Shown here piece by piece: positions 22,658-32,800 of a DNA stretch of 64,000 nt. The translations under genes and the position numbers were made by a program. The stretch is from Platanthera guangdongensis (Eukaryota > Streptophyta > Magnoliopsida > Asparagales > Orchidaceae). Below the pieces are notes generated by a model. The model was not told the DNA's origin. It ran no database searches and worked only from the letters and a program-made list of their open reading frames with translations. The stretch lies in assembly GCA_039583875.1 (NCBI GenBank), contig CM077151.1, positions 28,720,390-28,784,389 of the forward strand, read 5' to 3'. Position 1 is the stretch's first letter. Each line of letters begins with the position of its first letter.

Positions 22658-23345
22658 CAAGGTTGTAGATGTCGGATGTCGGGTTCATGTCGGTTTTGAG
22701 TTTGAAATGTCGGATGTCAGATTGCGGGAAATATATCCGGGATGTTTTACAATGTTGGATTTTAATGTTTAAATAAATTTATTCATATATATTACACAGT
22801 TTTTATAAATATGTATAATTGTATACATAATGTATGTTTAGAAATTACACAAGAAAGAGTCATCAATTGCAATAAATGAGATAAAGATCACCAAATGAGA
22901 GCTAGATGAGAAAATAGTCGATACTAGACTTAGTGAGATGCACAAATTGAAGCACAAAACAAATTATTTTTGTTTGGTTTTCTCAAAAGGGACAACCCAA
23001 TGCACAAAGCATCCCTACGCAGCGAGGGTCCAGGAAGGATCCCACCACAATGGTGAAATGTAGGCAAACCTTACCCTGCATTTCTGCAAAAGGCTGCTTC
23101 CAGGACTCGAACCCGTGACCTCAAGGTCACACGACAACATCTTAACTGGTGTTTGGTCTCTTCAAAAAATGAAAAAAATATTTGTAATACTCTCGACGAT
23201 ATATCGGTCGCGAAATATCGCCTGATATATCGGGTTAAACGGATATATTAGACGATATTTTCAAAAACGATATATTTGTATAAAATATCGATGTCGTGAC
23301 GTTTTACCCCCAAAACTTTTATGTCGGCCGACATCTACAACACTG
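22658..23345. mobile_element. hAT-like TIR element (688 bp) inside RLG-1 RT
   Basis: It starts CAAGGTTGTAGATGTCGG and ends CCGACATCTACAACACTG, inverted repeats matching at 15-16 of 18 positions. Flanks are TGTACTCC (22650-22657) and TGCACTCC (23346-23353), a 7/8 match to an 8-bp target duplication of hAT type. Near the right end are many GATATAT/ATATCG words (23195-23290). No transposase is present. It carries a SINE at 22989-23150. Confidence 0.72.
22989..23150 (-). mobile_element. tRNA-derived SINE (Au-like)
   Basis: On the minus strand the unit runs from about 23150 down. It has a polymerase III B-box-like GGGTTCGAGTCCTGG (23114-23100), then GGGTAAGG, and ends GGGTTGTCCC. This is the layout of the widespread plant Au SINE. 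Imperfect 17-bp direct repeats flank it: GTTTGGTTTTCTCAAAA (22972-22988) and GTTTGGTCTCTTCAAAA (23151-23167). They indicate insertion through target-primed reverse transcription using a LINE's enzyme. The A-box is weak. Confidence 0.78.
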
Positions 23346-25361
23346 TGCACTCCAGTATTCTCTCCTGGTCTCTTGGGCTCAGGGCCTCCGCTGAATCGTA
23401 TCTTCTCCGTCTTTCCTGCCCAGGTAAAAACTTTCATCTCCACCACCTCTTCCACTGCCTCCAGCCGAGACTGCTACTCCCACTCGCCCCCCCTCGCCCT
23501 CTCGCCTTGGACGAGTGCCTTTTCATGCCCCGCCTCTTCTACTGCCATCAACTCGGCCTGATCTTCTAGCGACTCGTCTGCCCCTACCTCCTGGGGGCAA
23601 GCCTCATCTTCCCATGTTTCTTCCACTTCCTCCTTCCTCAGCACTATTGACTCCCTCATCGCCTCCTCCTCATCCTCTACAGCCTCGTTTTCTTGTCTTG
23701 TTCCTTCCCCACTTCCCCAGCATCTGTCATCCATGAGATGGTATTGACGACAAGTCACGTAACACTGCCTCACAACCTTGGGATCGCCGTCTGGATCACC
23801 AAAACGTCGCAGAACGGATCTTCATAATCCGGCAGGTTCTTTGATGAGAGAGTTATCTTTTCTTCTGGGGGTGGGTTCTGGGAGGTCAAAGCGACGCTCC
23901 TTCTGAACATGGTTTGGAAGCTCCCCTTGCGGGTGGCCTCGATCCCCACTCCTTCATGGATCACTCTGATCCCTCCTCTGGCCCCTACATCGGTCCGGTC
24001 CTCGCATTTATCCTCTTCCCCTTCTCCATGCAGGACTTCCTCGATCCGCACCGGCGGCTGCTGCGGTGCCAGACCTCTCGCTTTTCTGATTTCCAGAAAC
24101 TTCGGGCAGGTGGCCGTTGTGTGACCTTCTCATAGTGTAAGTCACAATAGGGAAACGCCACCCTACCCCCTCCTCTCCCTCTTCAATTCTCCCTTCTTCT
24201 TTCCCTTTCTCAGACGATCTCCATCGCTTGTTGTTGCCATGAAATCCCTCCCTTGCCCCTAAACGGGTCCCCCTTGGGGTATCTAGGCCAGCCGGTTGTT
24301 TGGCTCCTGATACCCCAACCTTGTTGCTACCCTGGAACCCCTGTCCTCCGGGCTCTTCTCTCCCCCTGGCTTCTTGTTGCCTGCTTGTTCCATGCTCCTT
24401 CACCTTATCCTCGCCAATTTAGCCAGCTTTTTGGCGAATGCTGGATTTGCCGATTCTCCCTCTATCTCTTTTGCCTCCCTCTCCATCAGTTCCTCGAAGG
24501 ATAGATGGGGCTCCCTCTTCAACTCCATACTAAAAAAGCCTTATCGCTGCCCCAGTGTAAAGTCAAGCATCAGGGTGTACCCCAGTACCTCTTGGACAAA
24601 AAAGATCTCCTCCTGGAACCTGTCTACATAACTTCTCGGCGTCTCCTCCGGGCCCTGCTTGATCGCGAACAGGAACTCGCTCCCTTCTTTCTCTTCTTCG
24701 ATGTTGAGAACCTCAACAGGAACCCGCGACGAGGTCCTCAAAGCAATAAATCAAACTCGTGGGAGCTGATTGAACCACTCACTAGCCTTCTCCTTTAGGG
24801 TGGTGGTGAAGAGTCGGCACTTGAAAGCGTCCGATATCTGCCTGATGGAAACAACATCCTCAAACTATTGGACGTGCTGCACTGAATCATTCTTGCCTGT
24901 GTAGTAGGACATCTCTGGCTCTCAGAACCCCTCTGGGACTGGGGCCGAGACGATCAACTCGCTGAAAGGGCTCCCTCCTCCCACCGAGCGAGTCGGCCCA
25001 TCTCTCGCGGCCGGCTCGCCGATCCTTTCAGCACTCGAGTGACCGGAGAACAGCTCCCGCCAACGAGATCTCTTTCACTGCTTTCGGTCGGCACATCCTT
25101 CCCGTGTCGCTGACTAGGTGGTCTCACCTAGAGACGGGGTCGCGACCACCGGGACAGAAGGCGTCGCCCACTCGCCTCTCGTAGCGAATGCAAGCGAATG
25201 GTCTGTAGAACCTCCCTCTTGAAATCTTCCAACATTTCGACCGTGACACCACTTGCCGGTGGTGGCGGGTTGCCTAAGTCGGCTCCTTCTTCGCCTCCAG
25301 GCATGAGACTTTGCCTGAGATTTTCTTGAGCAGACTACGATCCACGCTCATCGCACCAAAA
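23346..25361 (-). pseudogene. gag: RLG-1 leader, gag and pre-RT region (protease deleted)
   Basis: Gag pieces on the minus strand: MSYYTGKNDSVQHVQ (about 24910), CRLFTTTLKEKASEWFNQLP (about 24825), then IKQGPEETPRSYVDRFQEE (about 24650). A damaged CxxH-type knuckle lies near 24140. The acidic linker before protease (ITLSSKNLPDYEDPF...LVIQTAIPRL) ends at 23770. Only a few bases later the sequence resumes with RQCYVTCRQY, a motif that normally lies after protease. The aspartic protease with its DTG/DSG motif (roughly 100-150 residues) is therefore missing. Upstream, 24950-25361 is leader; TGGTGCGATGAGC next to the LTR (about 25357 downward) is the likely primer site. Confidence 0.75.
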
Positions 25362-26106
25362 TGTTTGAAACTGTTACCCGCTCTCAAAGAGAGTTCGGAC
25401 CCAAAGGGGGTAGCCTACACTTACTTATCCTGAGCTGAACTCCTGGTCAAAGACTTTGAACAAAGGAACAGACCCTGAGCTACAACGTGGAGGTCTCGTC
25501 ACACACCCGGAAGATTCAAATAAACTTTCCCTCCCAATCCAAAGCTGAGCTGGACACCTTGGAAGGCTCTATAAACCAGCCAAAGCAGACCAGAGAAGGG
25601 AGAAAGCCAAAGATCGATCCCCTCAAGGTGCCCTTAAGGGTTTATTTATAGTTTTTTTGACTTTGCCTGCCGATAGCGCAATCTCGCCTTTTGGAAATAC
25701 TTTGCGCAGCTCAGATGGGTCTGCCAACGGCTAAACTCCGTTGTTTGGAGGAGCTATTAGCAGACCAACAAGGGGCATTCTGGTAAAAACGTTGTTGGGC
25801 GAATGCTCCCTGAGCCTACCACTCGCCTGGGGTGGCGAGTGCCTTGATATAGGTCAACACTCGCCACCACCCCGGGGTTGAAGGTGAGTGCGAGCCTGAC
25901 TACCCCACTCGCCTCTCCCTTGCTTGAGCTCTGGGGGTGTGTGGACCTATATGGCCCACTCGTCCCCCAGGATAATGACGATTCCACCTTACGCAAGTTG
26001 GGGAGTGTCTTCCCACTCTCCTGAACTGGAACGCATGAGCCTATAACTGTTCTTTCTGTCTTGATCATCTTCCGGGGGACCCACTCGGTGAATACGGGGT
26101 TGTACA
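25362..26106 (-). repeat. RLG-1 5' LTR
   Basis: 745 bp, TGTTTGAAAC to GTTGTACA, followed by target copy GTCGT at 26107-26111. Confidence 0.9.
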
Positions 26107-26111
26107 GTCGT

Positions 26112-27335
26112 ATCATCGGGGGAAGAGGTAGGCTGAGGTGGTGGGACTAATGTACTGTCGGAAGAGCGACAGGAGTAAGTCTGCCCCAAAGAGGACACAT
26201 GAGGTCAGTAGGAGAGGATTGCAGGTTCGTGACGAGGAATCAAGATAGCATCAAGGGATGAGTTAGGCTGTGTGGATCCATGAGGGAGGTAAGAGTCAGA
26301 TTCCAGGAAGACAACATCCGACGAGATAATGTATTTGTGAAGGTCAGGAGATAACGACATCCTTTAGTAGTCCGAGAATACCCAAGAAAGATACATTTCA
26401 AATAGCGAGGATCAAGTTTGGATACAGAGAGACGAGCTTTCCTAACATAGCAAGGACATTCCATTCGACGAAGTACTCAATGACCGAACGCGCCCCTTGT
26501 ATCAGTTCAACCATCTTGGGGAAGAGTTCACCAAGACAAGTGAGGTTGTTTGGATGAGAGAACATCATATGTAGGGTATCCCATAATTCCTTAATGCTGT
26601 CACAGTTCTTGCACATTTGTTGAACAGATCGGTCCATGGAGCTCGGAGGAGAGCAAAGATGCGGCAATCACCACCTTACCAATCCTCATATTTTGTACTT
26701 CCCACAACATGAGTTGGGAGACTAGTAAGGTGGTGCGTACGTCGGATACCTGATAGGGACAAAGTAACTCCCTTTTTCCATAATTGGAAGTTGGAAGGGG
26801 TAAGGATAGTAGTAGCAAGCCTCGCATTAGGAGGAAACATGTTGGAATCCCCTGAGGGCACGGTGGTCGGAGTGGTGCTCGTAACTGAAGACATGATCTA
26901 GTTGAAAGCACCAAGACGAAGGGAGAAAGGGTGCTGCCCGACACTGTACAGGAAGGAGGAACCAACGGACTCAGGAAGCCATCGTAGGGGTTGAACTAGC
27001 AACGACTGCTACTGGTAAGAATCAACGACAGGTGCAACGTCGCAGGGAACAATGACGAGAGGGATCGACGACATAAAGGATCGACGACAGGCATGGAGCA
27101 TCAAAGATCGACGGTAGGCAGCTTCATTACATAGGCACGCCCCTGTCTATGTCATGGGATGCGCTCAGAGGCGCAGAGGACAGGCACTGGTGGGAGAGGG
27201 TTCGACGAGCATGAGGAGATGAGAGACGAAACACCAAGAGGAAGCGGCGTGAGATCGAGGGGAAGCGGAAGCGGTGTGAGAGATCGAACGAGCGAGCGAG
27301 AGAGGCGAGGACGCCTTATGATCGCTCTGATACCA
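26112..27335 (-). pseudogene. gag: RLC-2 gag fused by deletion to the end of integrase
   Basis: The minus strand shows copia Gag pieces (LTPSNFQLWKKGV near 26790; MDRSVQQMCKNCDSIKELWD near 26635; GARSVIEYFVEW near 26480). At about 26464 the text changes to CPCYVRKARLSVSKLDPRYLKCIFLGYSR, the region after the copia integrase core. Zinc knuckle, protease and the integrase core are therefore lost in one internal deletion of about 1.5-2 kb. After about 26240 it continues as the spacer before RT, up to the RLG-1 insertion. 26900-27335 is leader. Confidence 0.75.
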
Positions 27336-27445
27336 TGTAACACGATTTTGAAATATTTGGTACCTCTAATAGAGGTCCAAGGAAATATTTATATAGAGAG
27401 GGAAACATACAATCATATTAAAAGATATGGGACTAATATCTAACA
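27336..27445 (-). repeat. RLC-2 5' LTR
   Basis: 110 bp. ATATTTATATAGAG holds the TATA-like box. The adjacent minus-strand primer site TGGTATCAGAGCG lies at 27335-27323. Confidence 0.85.
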
Positions 27446-27799
27446 TCGGATTTTGTATTTTAATGCAGCTTTATCTTCCCACGCCTTTCAGCTTCAGCCT
27501 AATTGTTTAGATATTTCCAGTTTCATTCCGGGGGCATGATTATGCTCACAGTATCAATGGGTCCACTCTATTCATAAATTCATTCCATTGTGCTGATTTT
27601 TTTTCTGTTTTAGAATATCAACTTTAGGAGGAGAACCTGATCGATCTCCTTTTATGTTTTTCGCTGCTACTTTATTTGAGAATGACTTTGTGAAAGGTTC
27701 ATTTATTAGGAACTCTCTAACTTTTCATAATTATAGGGGCCTCCCCTCTATCTTTCAAAACTATCAAAATCTCTCCCATATGTTTATACATGATACACC
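27446..27799. other. Unassigned sequence right of RLC-2
   Basis: Continues the target of RLC-2. TTTTAATGCAG near 27460 resembles a splice acceptor but no supported exon follows. Confidence 0.3.
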
Positions 27800-28020
27800 T
27801 TCTGTTTGGCACAGCGGTAGCAGTTGTGAACGTGATGGTTATGAGCCGTCGTTCGTGAACGCCCGATCTCACATATTAAACTTCATTCACTTTTATGTTC
27901 AAAATTTGTTTTCTTTTCTTGGTGGCGTTCATAAACAGTGCCGTGCCAAACATACATTTCATGACGGCGACATTTTTTTTCCAAACTCACCGGGCCAAAA
28001 ACGTCACGCCAAACGGAGCC
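27800..28020 (-). mobile_element. Tourist/PIF-like MITE, copy 2
   Basis: TCTGTTTGGC at the left and GCCAAACGGAGCC at the right are inverted repeats. The body is the reverse complement of copy 1 at 11583-11797. The open frame spanning it has no coding meaning. Confidence 0.7.
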
Positions 28021-28180
28021 TTGAAGATTTTGGTGATCTTGAAAAATAAAGATAGAGGGGGAGGTTCTTATAATCATGCAAAATTAGAGAGGAGTTTATC
28101 TTTATTAGCTAATTATGCCTACTTTTAACATTAAAAATTGCCTTTTTACCCCAACAACAACAACAAAAAAACAGCGCTGG

Positions 28181-28199
28181 TTTTGTGTGTGTGTGTGTG
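28181..28199. repeat. TG microsatellite
   Basis: About nine TG dinucleotides in a row. Confidence 0.85.
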
Positions 28200-28500
28200 A
28201 ATGGTGTTGGGTTTATAAGTATACTTTTTGGGCTTGAAAATAAAAGCTTTGACGTGGGTAGCTTACCTTGATAAACATGCTTGTGGACTTTTCCTTGTCT
28301 TCTGCACCCTTCTGAACTCCTCTTCTTTCTTTAGTCAGAGTCTTTATTGTATATATGATAATTATTGTTTGTTGGTTGCTCATCTACATTTTTGTTGGGT
28401 GTAAGTCACATTTATTTTTTGTTTTATTTTCTTTCACATAAAAAAGAAGATTAGCTCTATAAATTAATAGAGTTGATTACCGCTACGTAAAGAAAACTAG

Positions 28501-28610
28501 TTCGGAACATAAAAGTGAACGAGGCCCTTTAAGTGAGGTTGGGCATTCACGAGCGATGATTCATAATTACCGCGCTCGCAACCGCTACCGCCGTGCCAAC
28601 GGTGCTTAAA
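28501..28610 (+). mobile_element. Tourist/PIF-like MITE, copy 3 (5'-truncated)
   Basis: ACATAAAAGTGAACGAGG through GGGCATTCACGAGCGATG to GCTACCGCCGTGCCAAC matches the second half of copies 1 and 2. The first half is missing. Confidence 0.6.
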
Positions 28611-28823
28611 TCATCATGGAAATCATAGTAGGCCACAAAATTTTCACATTCAATGAGGAAGGACTCGTAGCAGGTTCCTTGAAATATTTTTCTGCTGTAG
28701 CAAGATTTGTATTACATGTTTAGTCATTGTGTGTGGCTCACTAATTGCTCTCCTGATTAGATGAGTGTCATGAATCAATGCATGTTGGGCTTGTTTTCTT
28801 GAGGTTGAGCTAGCATAAGTTGC

Positions 28824-29602
28824 TGTTAAGATAAATTTTCTCCTAAGTATGAAAGAGGATTAGCCATCTTGACCTGGTATTCAACATGTGCTCTTAAAGG
28901 AAGCTTCCAGGAAATTGTCCAAAGGAAGCTTCATGTCAAATGACATGTGTTTTTGACCGAGGGAAGCTTCATGGAAGCTTCATCCACATGTCATCTACCA
29001 CACCTACCTCCTTGATTTTGGACCTATAAATAGGGATGAAGGAGGAGAGGTAAGGCATCCACTTCTCTCCAAACTCAAGCATTGAAAGATCTAGAGAGGC
29101 TTTTGCGGCAATCGTCTTAGTTGGGGAGAGCTTTCGGACGTCGTTGTACGACGTTGACAAAGAGTACTTCGCCTACACGGATTGGATCTGGAGCAGATAT
29201 TGGCAAGGATTCGAAGAGGCATCTTGGAGAGGATTTGTGTAATCCGTCTCATCCGCCGCTGTCGGTAACTTGCAGTTTTTCTGTTGCTATTATTGTATTG
29301 TGTAGTGTGAAGCTGGTGGAGATCCTTTGTGGATCGGTGGAGGGAAAGCCTGTAATCCGTGCGTGTGATTTTTCACACACTTTTAGTGGAGGCTTTCCGG
29401 GTTGGACTCCGATCGTCCCGTGGTTTTTTACCCGATTTGGGTTTTCCACGTTAAAAATTTCCTGTGTGCTTTTCTGTGCTTTTGTTGCTTTTATTTTTGT
29501 ACTGTTGTTTCCGCTTGCATACCGCTGAACGCGGTCGCACAGGTGCTCGCTCAAAATTAAAACAGGTGCTCTGGTCGGGATTGTTCGCTCGCATTCCCAA
29601 CA
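28824..29602 (+). repeat. RLC-3 5' LTR
   Basis: 779 bp, TGTTAAGAT to TTCCCAACA. U3 carries four GAAGCTTC palindromes and a TATA box (29024-29032). R/U5 holds a CGTCGTTGTACGACG dyad (29140-29154). Confidence 0.95.
28900..29032 (+). promoter_or_regulatory. RLC-3 promoter: four GAAGCTTC palindromes and TATA box
   Basis: GAAGCTTC occurs at 28900-28907, 28925-28932, 28963-28970 and 28974-28981. CTATAAATA lies at 29024-29032. GAAnnTTC is the core of the heat-shock element bound by HSF trimers. The last two palindromes are 3 bp apart, not the canonical 2. CATGTCAAATGACATG (28933-28948) is a further dyad. The block is repeated in the 3' LTR. Confidence 0.6.
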
Positions 29603-29819
29603 AGTGGTATCAGAGGGAGGTTGAGTGTCAGAGCCGTTCAGTGACAGAGCAGATACCGGGCTGACCTTTGGATTTTAGGACGAGTCGATCGGGATCTCGG
29701 GTGTGCAATTGGGAGTGATAGTTTACGACCATTGGCCCGCTGGCTATCCTCTCCAGCTGTATACTTTGAGATAGTCGACTCAAAGATCAGTGGTCGGTCC
29801 GGCCAGTTGGCAGAGCATA

Positions 29820-32800
29820 ATGGAGTCATCATCAGGTTCGGAGCAGATGATAAAGTTGAATGGTGCCAATTATCACCAGTGGCATCTACTGATGGAGGAT
29901 CTGATATATGTGAAGGGCTGGCATGCTCCTATCTTTGAGGAGATGCCAAAGGACACGGATCCAGCAAAATGGAAGGTGGAACATCGAAAGCTGTGTGTGT
30001 TTATCAGACGATTCGTGGAGCCGAACGTCTACAACCATGTGGCTAGCATCAATGATGCAAAGGATCTGTGGAAGACTCTCGAGACCTTGTATGCCAAGAG
30101 CACGGGCATCAACAAGTTATATTTGCTGAAGAAGCTTGGAGAGTTCAGATACCGGGAGGGCTCTCCTATTTTGGATCATGTCAACGAGTTCCAGGGCATT
30201 ATTGATCGTCTCACTGCTATGAAGGTGACATTCGAAGACGAGGTGAATGCATTGTGGCTTCTCAAGTCACTTCCAGATTCTTGGGAGATGGTCAGAGTTT
30301 CTCTGATCAATTCTTCCCCCCAGGGGATTGTTTCCATGGAGATCGCCAAGAGTGGGATCTTGAATGAGGAGGTGAGACGAAAGTCTCAGGGGACTTCAGG
30401 CTCTTCTTCACGAGCTGACGTTCTCTTTACTGAGTCCAGGGGGAGAGGAAGGAGTAAGAGCCGAGGAAGGAAGGAGGACAGGAGTCCGAGTAGGGGCAAG
30501 TCAAAGTCACGTTATCAGAACGTGGAATGCCACTACTGTCATAAGAAGGGCCACATCAAGAAATTCTGCTACTCGTTGAAGAACGATCAGAAGAAGGGGA
30601 TTGCCACTGAGGGCAAAGATGAGGGTCATACCGCAGCCACCATTTCGACTGAGGAGGACGACATCATTATTATTGGCGACGACGTCACGGCTGCACTCTC
30701 GTGTGACGACCGATGCTGGATCGTTGACTCTGGAGCCTCTGCGCATGTCTCCCACAACAGGGAGCTGTTTGCCACTTACACCACTCATGACTGTGGGGTG
30801 TTGAGGATGGGCAATGGGGATACGTCTAAGGTACTTGGGCGTGGAGACATGCATTTGAAGACAAGCACTGGAGCCCTACTAGTTCTGAGGGATGTACGAC
30901 ATGTGCCAGACATCCGTTTCAATCTGATATCTGTTGGCAGACTTGGAGATGAAGGACACCTGAGTGTCTTTGGAGGAGACTTCTGGAAGCTGATCAGGGG
31001 ATCACTTGTGATGGCCAGGGGCTACAGAGATTCTGGACTGTACTACATGGAGGGGAGGCCTGAAGCTGCTCAGGCCAACTCCGTCAGGGATGAGGCATCC
31101 ACTTCCTTATGGCACAGGAGGCTGGCACACATTAGCCAGAAGGGTTTGGGATGCCTGGCGAAGAAAAAGCTCATTAGTGACATTTCTGGTGATCATTTGG
31201 AGAGGTGTAACCATTGCATGGCTGGGAAGCAGAACAGGATTTCATTCCAGAGCCACACGTCCACCAGGAGATCGGAGCCTTTGGAGCTGGTTCATACAGA
31301 TGTTTGCGGACCCCTGAAGGTCCACACTAGAGGAGGAGCTTTGTACTTCGTTACCTTCATCGACGATCATTCGAGGAAGATTTGGGTCTATGCTATCAAG
31401 ACCAAAGATCAGGTCCTCGATACTTTCAAGAGATTCCACGCTGAGGTGGAGAGACAGTCTGGGAAGAGGCTGAGATGCATCAGGTCCGACAACGGGGGAG
31501 AGTACATTGGTCCGTTTGACGAGTACTGCAGGGACCACGGCATCCGACATGAGAAGACCCCGCCAAAGACGCCGCAGCTGAATGGCGTAGCTGAGAGGAT
31601 GAATCGGACACTATTGGAGAGGATTCGGTGCATGCTATCTGAGTCAAAGCTCCCAGGGATGTTTTGGGGCGAGGCTCTTCTTACTGCAGCGCATGTCATC
31701 AACCTCTCGCCGAGCTCAGCGTTGCGGGAGGATGTCCCAAATAGGGTCTGGTATGGGAAAGACCCCTCTTACAGTCACTTGCGGGTATTTGGCTGCAAAG
31801 CCTTTGTACATGTCCCCAGGGACGAGAGATCAAAGTTGGATTCGAAGACCCGACAGTGCATTTTCTTGGGGTACGACTATAGTGGAGAGTTCGGGTACAG
31901 GTTCTTTGATCCCGTTGAGAAGAAGCTTGTACGTAGCCGTGATGCTATTTTCTGTGAGGATCAGACTGTTGGTGATCCTGAGGGGACTGTTGAGTCTGAG
32001 GTTGATTCTCGCACTACTGCAGAGTTACCTATGGTTGGAGTTGATGACACTGAGGAGGCTATTGAGCCTGTGCCAACACAGGGTACTGATACCCTTCCGG
32101 ATCATGATATCACCACTGATGGTGAACCAGGAGTTGCTGAGGACATTACTGATGATGTGCCTGCCCCGGCACCTGAGCCTGCCCTGCGGAGGTCAGCTCG
32201 GACCAGGCACCCGTCCGCTAGATATTCTGCATCAGAGTTCATACTGTTGACTGATGCGGGGGAGCCTGAGAGTTATGACGAGGCTGTGGAGAGCACCGAG
32301 AAGCGTCAGTGGATGGTTGCTATGCAGGAGGAGATGCAGTCGCTGCAGAAGAACCACACGTATGACCTAGTGAGATTGCCTAAGGGCAAGAAGGCCTTGA
32401 AGAATCGATGGATCTTCAGGGTAAAGCAGGGAGACTCCTCCACACCTCCCAGATACAAAGCTAGGCTGGTGGTGAAAGGTTTTGGACAGCGGCAGGGTGT
32501 CGACTTCGATGAGATCTTCTCGCCTGTGGTGAAGATGTCATCAATTCGTGTTATACTAGGCCTCGCTGCGAGGCTAGACTTGGAGATAGAGCAGATGGAT
32601 GTCAAGACCGCCTTTCTGCATGGCGATCTTGAGGAGGAGCTATACATGGAGCAGCCTGAGGGCTTCAGCGTCAGAGGGAAGGAAGGTCTGGTGTGCCGCT
32701 TGCAGAAGAGTCTATATGGCCTGAAGCAGGCCCCGCGACAATGGTATAGGAAGTTTGATTCCTTTATGGGGGAGATCGACTTCAGGAGGACCACCCTTGA

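Larger units (their letters stand above)
13720..26106 (-). mobile_element. RLG-1: Ty3/gypsy element, Tat lineage (Retand/Ogre-like), with antisense ORFs
   Basis: Paired LTRs (13720-14446 and 25362-26106) begin TGTTGAAAC/TGTTTGAAAC and end GTTGTACA. A perfect 5-bp target duplication, GTCGT, flanks them (13715-13719 and 26107-26111). Pol order on the minus strand (RT, RNase H, a second archaeal-type RNase H, integrase) is gypsy. The dual RNase H, a 78-bp tandem array downstream of integrase and antisense ORFs before the 3' LTR are Tat-lineage traits. The element is dead: no protease, RT lacks its YxDD segment, and many stops occur. It lies inside RLC-2 and hosts a hAT-like element with a SINE. 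Confidence 0.9.
11880..27445 (-). mobile_element. RLC-2: short-LTR Ty1/copia element split by RLG-1
   Basis: The terminal repeats of 113 bp (11880-11992) and 110 bp (27336-27445) share a TTTGGTACCTC block, ATATTTATATAGAG and the ends TGT...ACA. Flanks are TTGGA (11875-11879) and TCGGA (27446-27450), a 4/5 target duplication. Read on the minus strand, the 5' LTR is the right one. It is followed by TGGTATCAGAGCG (27335 downward), an initiator-Met primer site, and the left LTR is preceded by a polypurine tract (complement of CTCCCCCTCAAG, 11993-12004). Remaining coding is a truncated gag, the end of integrase, and RT/RNase H, on both sides of the 12.4-kb RLG-1 insertion. It is non-functional. 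Confidence 0.88.

Noticed and set aside
22989..23150. Possible functional tRNA gene (B-box match)
   Set aside because: No cloverleaf beyond the B-box, weak A-box, a SINE body downstream and flanking direct repeats.
23474..23773. Acidic minus frame as a separate gene
   Set aside because: It continues RLG-1 pol after the lost protease; low-complexity Glu-rich linker.
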